Source: Zonotrichia leucophrys gambelii (Eukaryota; Chordata; Aves; Passeriformes; Passerellidae). From it: a DNA stretch of 64,000 bases. The notes under the pieces were generated by a model. That model was not told the origin of the DNA. It made no database searches and saw only the letters and a list, made by a program, of their open reading frames with translations. The translations under genes and the position numbers were made by a program. The stretch spans positions 4,282,001-4,346,000 of the forward strand of contig NC_088178.1 of the NCBI RefSeq assembly GCF_028769735.1, written 5' to 3'. Positions 13,101 to 25,100 of this stretch are shown here, in pieces; the stretch's first letter is position 1, and each line of letters opens with the position of its first letter.

Positions 13101-16100
13101 CAGCTTTAAGAGAGAAAACATCCCAGGGATGTTTAACCCTCCAAGCAATGCCCATCTGGAGAGCAGAAATATCCACCTCTCCTTCTGTTGGAGTGCATCA
13201 GCTTGACATGGGACATGCCCTGCAGCACTTTTCAGCCTGGCAGAGCTGTGCTCTGCAGACAACAGTGGACTGGGAGAACTAGCACTGCAGCAAGGGAAAG
13301 AGAGGGATCTCCAGAGCAGAAACACCAGCCATGAGCACAGGGGTCCTGCACTGGAGTTTCATTGAGCTGGGATGTGTTGGGAAAGCAGCAAAAAGTTTGG
13401 GGCTGGAGGAACAAAGTGTTCTGTGCTCTCTCCAACCACCTCAGGATGGTTAAATCTTTTTTATGTAAGTCTTGGTCCCATGGGCCATCCTGAGGCCCAC
13501 TCACCTGCATGGAGCCCAGCCTCTTCCCACCACTGGAGTGGAGGACAAATCCCTTTTCACAGGAGACAGCACACACCATGTGCCCGGGGCCATCTGAGCT
13601 GCAGTTGAGGCTGGCAGCGTGAACAAGCAGAGGCTGCGTGCAGGTTCCTGATCCCTCACAGGCACCGTGGGCACAGCTGTGGAGAACAGACAAGGGATCA
13701 GCCAGGGGTCCCAGGGCTACTGCAGCAAGGCAGGGCTCTCTCCAGGTGGCACTTGTGTGGAGTGAATGCTCAGCAGGTCACAGATGCCTAGAGATGCTCA
13801 TCAATCCCTCACAGCTTCTCCCAGGCTTGCAGTCCCCTGACAATGATACCAGAGACTTCATCCCAACCCCAGCCCACACCTTCCCACCAACCACCACCAT
13901 GTTCTTTCAAGCTGATGAAAGGAGGCACAGCTCAACAACATTCCAAAATTTGTGCCCCCTGCACACAGGTTTCAGGGCAGCTGCTGCAAATTCTTTCACT
14001 AGCTTATATTTCCAGAGTGTGCACACAGCCCGGCACCAAAGGGGGGCTCACTGCAGGTAGGTCAAGAGAACAAAAGGAGGGAGGTGACCAGGAGAGGGGA
14101 GGCAGAAGGAATACCTTTGTATACCTTTAGAATCAGGTGTGTCAAACTCTGTACAGAACACTGGAGAATCCACAGATGATTCTCCAACTGCAAGGAAAGC
14201 TAAGAGGAAACCTCTGCAAATATTAGGGGATAATCCATGAGATGTTCTTCAGATCCTGCACAGTCCTCCTTCACATCCATACAGCTATACCACAACCTGT
14301 GGTGGAAGGGAGAAGCTGGATGTACAACTGGCTCCCCAACCCCACTCCTGTCACCCTCCCCCTCTGCTCTGATGGTTTTCAGCACCTCTGCTCTTCTCAC
14401 AGGCCAGCACAGCACCCCAAACCTGTGCAGGCTGATGCCAGGCTCTTTGGGATCAACACCATCTCAGCACACACCTGTCCAGCTCTACAGTCTCAGCTGT
14501 GGCCACCAAGGTGAGACGTAGCTCAAGGGAGGAATAACCTTCCCCTCAGCACCAATGCAAGTTACAAGAGGTGCCAGGAAAGTCTGAAATGCATCACGCA
14601 TTCCTTGATTTGCAAGGCATCACCCACTCCTCCTCCTCACTTCAGCAGCTTCCTACTGAGGAGCAGTCATTAAGTACTGACTATTTAAGCATCACAATTC
14701 CATCATGAGAACCAGTGTGGGTCAAGGGGTTGTGATCTCCATCAGTGAAATGCAGCCCATTGATTAATTACCTGGCATGGAATTAGGAAAAGATGTAGGG
14801 CAGTACAACAGCTCCCACGCCCTGGTTACCCACCAGTCTGGCTTTATCTGTTACCAAGTGATAAAGGTGCAGCACAGATCTCAGCCAGGGACAGAGGTGC
14901 TGCACTCCAGGCAGTAACTGGGGAGAGAAGGGAGGCAGCTGTACCTGAATGCCTCTCTCTCCTCTGCTCCCTGCTTGGCACAGGGCTGCTGCTGCTGTTT
15001 TCAGGCACTGCCTTTCTCCCAGCGAGGCAGAGGCCTCTGCCTCCAGCCTTTACTCAACATTTCCAGCCAAGGATGCACAGAGCTAGAAATACCACAAAAG
15101 ACATGCATACAAAAAACAAAAAAACAACAAACCCCAAAAAAGCCCAGCTCGGTGCCGACGCAGACGTTAAGGGAACGCAATGTGCTGTTGACTCTGGACA
15201 AGTCCAGCGAGCCAAAGGCATGGTGGAAACCTGCAGGCCACAGCCCTGAAAGAGCCGGTGGGCACAGGAGGGGACCACAAAGGAGAACAAGAAGAAAGGG
15301 GCTGTTTTTTCAATGCAGACCTGTTTATGAAGTGAGAAATGGTTTCAGGGCAGCTGCTGCAAATTCTTTCACTAGCTTATATTTCCATTTGCTTCCTTTT
15401 TAAAGAATTTGTTTTATGAGTGCAGCATTTGTCAGGTCATTAGCTTCTGAGGGCATCTGTTACCAATTGTAGCCCTCTCCCCTCCCCTCCCGCAGTCACC
15501 TTCTCTGGGCAGTTGCTCTGCTCCCTGCCTGTGCCCCTGGCTCATACTTGCTCCCATCCCCAGTGATGGAACCACTGTCCCGAACTTCCTTGTGTGGAAG
15601 GAATACATGTCCTCTTTCCAGCCTTGCTTCTCTATTCCATCTCCTTCCTTGTCAGCCATGGGCACAGCATGGAGATGCACCTTTCCACTAGACCAGGTTG
15701 CTCCAAGCCCCTCCTAACTGGCCTGAAACACTTCAAGGAACGGGGCAGCAACAGATTCACTGTGCCAGGCCCTCCCCACCCTCACAGCTGATGGTCAGGG
15801 TGCTGAGTTCTGGGGCATGTGCCCATCACAGCACTGGGGATATGCCAGGGTGTGCCCTGGCACCTTCCAGATGCATCCAGGCCAAGTGCTTGGCTGGAGC
15901 AGCCCTGCTGGTGCTGATGGAAAGGCACGTTGTCTGGGGCAGCCCTGGCAGCTGGGACAATGCTGTTATTAAATAAAAATTAAATGAAGCGCTAATCCTT
16001 CTGAGTGCTACTGGGGACGTTTTGGTTTTCCACCAGTTCAGAAATGCAACCAGCAGTGTGGTACAAAGTAGATCAAGGTATCAGCAAGTTTCTTAAGGAT

Positions 16101-19100
16101 TATAAATACAGAATATTACATAGGGTAGTTATGCATAAGAGATTGATAACTACAGGTCATAACAACAAAATATTTTTATGTACATCACATATATATATAT
16201 GCTCATGCACATGTTCTGTATGTGCATATAGATATATTCTAGAAATAACAGAAAAGTTTGGGTTAGAATAATGACCTTTCTCTTTGCCCCCAAAGATGAC
16301 TAACTTAGCACTGTTTTCTCTGTGTTTAACAACACACCTAGCCCTACAAATACCCACTAGATTTTATTTTGGAAATGATCTGAGCCCGATCAGCTCAAGT
16401 TCTGAGAAGCCGTGCTGATCGTACACCTTGCTTTGAAGTCTGGTGCTGCTATTCCAGAAAAAGGAGCTCACATCACTGAAAGCTGTCTGATTTTCTCAAA
16501 TATGTCAATAATCTTTAAAAAATATATACCAACCCTACCAACAAACATTGCCTTGCTTGCTCCCTTTGTCAGCACTGTCACTGCTATCCCTGCTGTACCT
16601 GGGGCCAGGACACTTCTGAGCCTGATGGTGAACAAGTGCAGGTCAAAGGAGAAAGAAGCCCTGTGACCTGGCCCCATCATGATCCACATGCTATGCCAGG
16701 GCTGGGGTAAAGTGATGAAATAAATCACAGCTCCCAGGCCCTGGAACACCCTAACAAAGGCTGGACAAGGCAATGGTGCAGTTAGCCCAGTTCTGATCTC
16801 AGCATGAAGGAGCTCTTTTTGCTTTTGATGATAAATGAAATTCCTGTATCACAGCTGCAAACTCCTGACTTCTGCCCATTTCTGATTCAGACCATATAAG
16901 ATGTGGGACAAGCCAATATTTTTTTACTTTTTTTCTGCCCGAGACATCAAAAAAAATTTCCACTTCCATCCCAGCATCTTTTGAAGCTCAAACTAATGAT
17001 TTGTCAACAACATTTTTACAAAATACCAGGGTTTTTCTCCTAACTTATTTCATGTCAGCACAAGCCTGCACGATGCTCTGGGCTCACCAAGTCCCATAAC
17101 TTATACATCAAAGAAAGTTTCAGGTCTGGAAATCTGTGAAATTCTGCCTGGTGATGGCCCTAAATGCTCCAGAACGGTAAGAGCTTTGTTCTGAAATGGG
17201 AACAATTCTATAAACTAGAGTAAAACTTTTCCTTTGGGATCCTTCATCCTTCTAGAACAAAAGCAGGCAGCCACTACCAGCAACAGAGCATGTGAAGCCA
17301 GTGGTGGCAAAGCTAGTATGGTAATGCTGCTTTGTTGTTACAAATCCCAAATTCCAAAAAGCTGAATTTTCATGTTTTACTGCAACTACTTAATGCATCA
17401 CAGAAAATACTGATGGATTTACCCACATCAAACTAAGCCAAGTCAAAAGCAGTGCAGCTGTCTGAGCATAATAAATCATCTATACATTGCTGTGGTGTCT
17501 ACTCAGGTTTTCAACCCCAAGATTGCTGCTGAAACATCCCTTATCATCGAGCTCCAGCTCTTTACAGCGGAAACTTGTAAGTTCTTCTCATGGTGCAAAT
17601 TTTTGGGAGAGGGGGTTATAGGAGATGTTGACAGAAAAGTAAAGGCTTTGGCCACATCTCCTGAAGTTAGAAGTCATCCCTGCACATACTCTGGTGGAGT
17701 CTGCACTCAACATCAGTGAGATAAAAAGATGTTTACCCCAATGCGGTCTAGCAGGAGAGAATAGCTAGGAAATGAGAAAAGGTGTTTTGGAAATACTTGG
17801 GAATGTCTCCCTCCAGGCAGGGTGAAAGGTCTCACTTTTCCAGTAAATCTGATGGCAGGCATCCTTGTGGCAGCAGGCTGCGTGTACAGACCCAACGGTG
17901 GTGATGCTTCTTGATCACAATCTGCACTGAGGTTGCCATCTCAAGAAAAGGTGTTTGCTTCTCTACGTGACTCCAAAAGAAACTTGGCAAAAAGTACCAT
18001 CCCTGTGAGTCATCTGCTGTCATCCGCCTCAGAGACAGGGGGAAGGCACCAGCAAGACATCAAATGACCTGCTGGCCCCTCCAGAGCCATAGTGGAAAGG
18101 GGAAAAAAAGAAGCAAGAGCACATAATGTATTTCCAGACAGTTCCTTTCCATGTTTTTTTGTTGTTGTTCACTACACCAAAATAGTTGCATGGAAAATGA
18201 GGTTGAATGGGATGTCAGGTTTGGTGTAGTCACCTTCCCAACCTCAGCCAGGACAGCCTGTACCCAAAGAACATCTTTATCCATATCCCATCTCCACAGG
18301 ACCACACTCCACCTCATTTTCTCATCTTGTCCAGAGGAATTAATTTCTGAGCCACATCCGTCACCATGAAAGACATAAAAATAGCAGAAGGATTTCAAAA
18401 AGGAGCTGGAAGCAGAAGCCATAGCTGGGCTTCAAGACTTAAGCTGTAAGAATTAAAGTGGAAAAAATATTTATCATGACAGAGAGGAGATAGTGAGGGG
18501 ATCTGACATCTCTGTGCAGACACATAGACACAGAAAAGTTGTTTGTCTGCTGGCAGGAGGCAATCAGACCTTTCTGACAAGGATGGAGCAAAAGCAACAA
18601 CTTTCATCTTGAAATCAGAGGCACCTTCTCAGCAGAGAGGGTTACTGGATATGAGAATAGCTCAGCAGGGGTGATGGTGTGCTCATCACCTCCTGCAGCT
18701 TGTGAAAGGAGATAAGAGAACCCTCTGAAGGATGCATTTAATCCAGTGCCTGTGAAAAATCCCTGTGCCCGTGTGTGACATCAGGAAGGGCAGGGCAGAA
18801 TGGGGAGACTGGATTTCTGCTGCAGAAAACCAAGGGCTCTGCTGGCAAACCTGGGGTCTCCCAGTGATCGCTCCCTTCCTCACTGGACATGGGAACTCAA
18901 CTGGTCTGTGTTGGAACTCACATTCCCTCAATGTATCTGTAAGGTGACACCAAGCACCCTGTTTGAAAGCTGTTCAGTTACTGTGTTGGACTCAAGATCA
19001 AACTGGTGAAAAATCTGTGCTGGGAGATATTTTTTTCCCTAGCTACTCTCAGGGAAAGGCAGAAGACATCTTGAGCATTCCCAAAAAGCCCATATATAGA

Positions 19101-22100
19101 GCACTAATCTCAAGAATCTTATTAGACTGCAGAGAGCTAATGGGATGGGGCAGTCCATGAAATGGTGTCTGGCCCTCCAGGGGGTACCTGTGACACCTTC
19201 CAGCTGGACATTAATCTAAATTTTAGTTTAAATTAACATTAATAACATATTCTACAGCACAGTCTTGGCCACCACTGCCCCTCAGCCGGTCAAGGGACGT
19301 GCGAGAGGTCAACAGGCTTTGATGCTGGAGGAGAAGCACCTCTAGAAGTCTCAAAGGCAGAGATGAGCCCATTCCCCAGGAAATGTGGTTATCAGGATCC
19401 TGGAAACACAGAATTATTTAGGCTGGAGAAGCCCTGTAAAATTAAGGCCAGACATTAATCCAGCAGTGCCAAGGCTACCACTACCCCATGTCTCCAAGTG
19501 CCATGTTTACATGTGTTTTAAATCCCTCCAGAGACAGGGACTCCATCCATGGGGCACCCTAAGCCAGAGGCAAAGAATCAGGATTTTACAGTCCCTTCCA
19601 ACCCAAACTATTCTACATTTCTGTGAAATAAGACACCAGCATGTCTACCAGGGTGCCCATAAATCTTCATGCCATCAGACATGCAGCCCATAAATTAAAC
19701 CTGTATAAATTTGGTGCCTGGAAGAAAGAAAACAAACCAAACAAAACCTGTTTGGGAAACAGCCCTCTCTGCTAAATAAAATTTGTAAATTGAAAACATG
19801 TAAACAACTCCCTCCTGGATCTGATTTTCTCTCCCTCACCTCAATTTTTCATACTAAAGGAATCCAAACCCAACTCCCCTTGATGCCTTACACCCACTTT
19901 TGCACTTTTGGGGAAGCAGAGGAGAGTTTGCACACAGGAGATACAAACACAAAGCAGATCACCTATTGTAGCACCTTTCCTGTGAACCCACCCAGGCATT
20001 TCCCAGCATATGTGAACATAAAATCAAAGACACTGAAAATAAAAGCAAGCTAAAAATACACATAACAGAGGAAATGAAAAATGTTCCCCTGGTTCAGTGT
20101 ATAGCCTGCACCAAGCTAAACAGGAGGGACTGTGGCTCAGTTTAAAAATGCAAAGAAAAGGATGAAAGCCTGAAGCTTTGGGTCTCCTGGGTGGAAATGT
20201 GTTAAAAGTCTGATTTCTGCTTGACCTCATAAGGTTGTGATTGTGAGTAGAATGCACAGACAAGCCCTGATCCTCTGGCAGAGACAGCAGAGAGGGTTCC
20301 TGGGGATGGCAGCGGGGACACGGCACTGCTTTGCTCTGCAATGCTCTGCCAACCTTCAGCACCTCAAAAGGTGACACTTCCTTCAAAACAAGTGTGTACT
20401 TTTCTAGAGGCAAACACCTGTTGCACCCTGACCTGGAGAAAGCTGCACTTCATCAGCAGAAACCATCTCTATGTTTCATCTCTATGCTTTCCCCAGCCTG
20501 CAAAGCACGGCAAGATCCTTCAAGATGAAAGATGCTACAGAAATACCAACCTGTCACATATTTATTATTTTGGCAGTGAGCATTTCTAGGCTGAAGGCAG
20601 GAAATCTCATTTCTTTGTTGCTTTTGTTACTGTCCTTTCTCAGGTTATTTTGGGAAAGCCCTCGCCCGCACGTACTGTGTACATGAGGCTGCTGCGTGCA
20701 CACGGTCAGTCCAGCTCTCTGCTGCAGGAACATGCATGTCCTGGGCTCTTTCACAGTCAAATATCTCCCAGCCTATCAAGATTTTCTATTCCTCAATTTT
20801 TATAGGGGATTTCGTCCCCTGCTCACCACCAGAATCCACAGGTTATTGCAGTATTTTTATATACTATCTCCAAAAGTAATGCATTGCAGTATTTTTAAAG
20901 GTTAACAATTAATTTCATATAATCACCTTATATAAAATTAATTGTTAACCTTTAAAAATACTGCATTACTTTTGGAGATAGAATAGATTTTAAAAATATA
21001 ATAAAGGGGGCATACTTGAATGTTTCCTGACTTAACAAAGGAAGATCCTTTATTTTTAGTGTGGCTACTCGAGGCTGTAAGCCTAACCTCCCCACCCTGA
21101 ATATTCAAGACTTCAATTCTGAAGATCAATACTCTAAATAGAATTTTCTACTCTGAAAACTTTGGGAATCTGATTTACTTTGAGTATTTGCTAAGGGCAC
21201 ACACATAACCTGCAATTCCAGCATACTGCTGTGAAGTCAAGGCCATGGGGAGCCTAGGGGAAGGCAACAAGAGAAGAAGAGACACAGGAGACACAAGGAT
21301 CCTGCTGTGCCCCTGGAAAAGGGAGAGACACAGCTTGGTGTGCCTTGGCAATACAGGAACTGGCTTGTGCTTCAGCTATAATGCGACTTCTATGAGGAAA
21401 ATATCTATTTTCCTCTCTATTTGCCCCTATTTGGGGATCTCCTCATCCCCAGTCAATGCTCAGCTGTGTCCAGTGAGTCTTTTCTTCCTTGCAGTCACTT
21501 CTCAGGGGAAGGGGGAAGCTCTCAAGCAACAAGAATGCAAGATTATTTTAAGGGATGAGAAAATGTAATTGAAAAACCACATCAGCTGGCCACAGTCTTA
21601 GAAGCATGTGGGTACATTGCTGTAACAGCTACCAGGAGGAAACACGCTGCATTTCAGGTGAACACTGATCTTTTAATGTAAGGTTGAGAATAATATTTAT
21701 ATACTGACTCACTAAGATTTATGTTTCTGTATAAATCACACATGCACTTATAAAAAAAAAAAAAGTAAAAAGCAACTTCAGGATATTCATGGCTTCCAGA
21801 ATTCTACATAAATCAACTGTACCACAATCCCACAGGCTTTAAGACAAACACACACTCTCATTTGTTATCAGGGATGTTCACCCTGATGATCCAGGCCATC
21901 AACAGAAAGAACATGACAAGAACAGTGATGAGATGACCCTAGACAAAGCCCTTCTGCGCTGAAGAAACCCAAAGCTCCAGCAAAGCTCAACTCAAAAATC
22001 AGTATTCCCAGTGGTGTGGTTTGAGTAACTGGCTGAACTGGAGCCCTGGATCAGCACTTTGTGTAGCTTCAGGGAGCCTGGGATCTGAAAGCAAAGCCAG

Positions 22101-25100
22101 ACCTGGCAGATTTGAAGTGCTGAGGCCTCTGTTGGCATTATCACCACGTTCAGCAGGGCAGTGTGAGACTCTGTGAGGGGCCTGGATGGACTGGGAGCGA
22201 GAACAGAGAGGATGAGGAGAGCTCCATCCCCACCTTCAGCAGCATGGGGAAGACCGGAATGGATGGAAGTGGAGTTTGTAAAATAAGTGCTGAAGAAGCT
22301 TCAGCTTTAGCAAAAACTCCCAGTGATAACTTCACAGCCATTTTAAAACTCCTCTTGGTCTTCCCACCAGGAATCAGTCCTTTGGCACAGTTTTCTACAG
22401 ATGCAGAGGCCATGCACAAAATCTGGTTTCTGCCTTCCCGTTCCCTCCCGCAAGATAAGCAAATCAAGACAACACAGCGGATCTTCCAACAATACCTCAA
22501 AATCCATCTGAGGACAGTCACAAAGCACTCAGTGAGAAGATAAACACTCCAGAACTCAAACACAAATTCCCAGAGGAGAGCAGCAACCCTGGGTGCCCCG
22601 AGGAGACCATCCCTACCTGTAGCACTGATGGCCACATCCCTCCTGGTGCTGCAGGAGGCAGGTGCTGAGGGGCTCAGAGGAGCCAGGCTGAGCCAGGGTC
22701 CTCAAGGCCACAGCTGCAATGCCCACAAAGGGAGAGGAGAAGTTGAGAAGCACTGAAGCAACCTGGGGGAGTGGGTCTTCCTGGCTGTGGGTCATGTTGA
22801 TGATGAGGGGGTTGTGCTGACACGACAGCTCGTACGTCCCTGCGAGACAAGGAGAAGGAAGACGTGACCAGGCCAGCTCCAGGGTTTACATCTGCTCTCC
22901 CCACACACCTACAGACCAGCTTGGAGGGCAGGGGAGACAGCAGTGGGAGATCCCAGCTGTGTGGGTGGTGGCTCTGGTGTCCCCTTGGTGTCACACCCAG
23001 AGGTTCTCACCCAACGAGCTGTTCTGTCCTTCTGTGTCAGTCAGCTGCACGGCCACCACCGGCTTGGGCTGCTGGCCTGGGACAGAGCCAGGGGAGGCCA
23101 GGAAGAGCAGCACAGAGGTGGGCACTGCAGGTCTCTCAAAGCACACCTAGGAAAGAGGGCAGGACACACTCTGAGAGCAGGCACACGAAATACAGCTTCT
23201 CAGAGCCCATACAGACAAGAGAGAGGAAGAGGGAACAGGGATAAGGGGTCAGAGACCTTGCAGGGCTGCAGAAATGGGGAGGAGGAAGGAAGGGAGCCAA
23301 AACAGTCCTTTCCCTCTGAATTTCCCTTCTTCCTTTTACCAGCCTTCTCTTCACATATTCAGCCCCACCTTGACCTAAATTTATAGCATCTTCACAGCAT
23401 CCACACTGAGCAAGACCTAGACAACCTCCTTCCTGCTCCCCCTTCACCACGCTCGGACTCCCACCCCACACAGAGCTGGCCAGGCAAGTGAGTCACCTGG
23501 GGAAAACAGACACCAGCCTTGCCACCAAAATATTTTCAATAAAAAAAGCCCTCAAAAAAGACAAAAACCAAAACAAGCCCAAAGAATGCCCCCAGTAGCC
23601 ACTGCAAGAGCAAACTGTCCACCAGCCAACACGTGGAAAGATTCATGGGAAGAAGCCCTGCCTGCTAGGAAGGAGAGCCAGCAGCTTGCTACTTGTCTAC
23701 AGCCCTGAAGGCAGCTGGAAGTAGCTGGGAAACACATGGCATCAATCATGGCAGAGCAGATGTTCCTTGGAAGAGGACAGAAATGTTTTCCTCCCCCACC
23801 CCACTAGTGCTGAGATGTGTTTTGATCGAGATCCTCCCGATACAGAGTTTTTGTGGAATGCTGGCGTGGAGGAAGCTCAGAAATTCGAGGCAAAGGTGTA
23901 TTTGGAAAGAAGACAAGTCCTGGCTGGCCAGGCACAGCCCAAGGAGCAGACTGTGGGAATGAAGGGGACAACGACGCAATCTGTGATGGCAGCCTCGCCT
24001 CAGGGTGGTTCATGCCACGTCAGGCATTGTTCACACACAGGAACAGGAGAAAACCTTGGGCTTCAGGCCGGGGCTCCCACCCTGCAGGGAGGTGCTCAGC
24101 AGCAAAAGCCCCATGAGCAAGGCCCCACTGGTGTCTCCTTGCTCCCTTAGCTAGCGCTTGCTGGCTTACAGGGCTGCAAGGAGTGGACCAGAGGGCTCCA
24201 ATGTTTTTATTTGGTATATCCCCACTGTCTACCCCTGTGAGATAAGTGGAGGAAGAAGGGAAAGAAACAGGAAAGCAAGAAGGGAGGAAAAGAAAGAGAG
24301 AAGAGCCAGCAGTGCTTACAGACAAGGAGCCGTCCAGGACAGAGCTGTGAAGTCCCAGGGACCTGAAGGATTTGAACCCAACCTCCAAGTGTGGTTCCTC
24401 AGGGGAGGAGAGGCAGTTGGAAAAGTCAGGTGAGGCTTTCCCTGGACTACACATCCTGAGGTGAAGAGTTCTGTCTTTCCCTTCCTACATCTGCATGAGG
24501 GTGAAAGGTGCTGGCCCCAAGCTAGGCCAATAGCAGCTGCCTTGATTAACATCCCAATCCTTTCCAATACATATTATGTGCTTGGCCACAGCACATATAA
24601 TTCTTAATTTTTCTCCCTCCCTCTCCCTGCTTCTTTAATTTCCTGCATTACACATCCTGACTGGCTTACAAGTGGTTTTGATGTCTTTCCTCATCAGGTG
24701 TATTAAAAACTGAGAACAAAGCATGGCTGGAGATGGGCAAATTGTAACAATTCTCATGTGCAGACAGACCCAAGGGGTATGGCAAATGCTGTGTGCAGTG
24801 GCACAGACACACATATCTCTTGCTCTAATTATGGCACGACAGTGAGCACACTAAAACACTGGCACTGGATTTCCAGAGCATTTGTGCATCCCTGGAAACA
24901 CTCAAGATCTGATGGGGATCTCAGCCACCTGGTCTAGTGGAAGGTGTCTCTGCTCATGGCAGTGGGGCTTGAAGAAGAGGGCATTTAATCTCCTTTCCAA
25001 CCCTAACCATTCTTTGACCCAGCCCTTCTTCTTGTTCATTGCTGCCACCTCTTCAGGAGTGATTCCTGCCATCTGATGAGTTTTGTGGTGCAGCTCTACC

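Larger units (their letters stand above)
13677..22616. other. PAPPA2 intron 12 (8,940 bp)
   Basis: Long intron between exons 12 and 13. It holds a 47-bp exact repeat pair (13968 and 15341), a CR1 tail (15676-15770), opposed CR1 tails (19404-19628) and the AT-rich palindrome (20864-20981). No plausible coding exon is seen. Confidence 0.8.
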
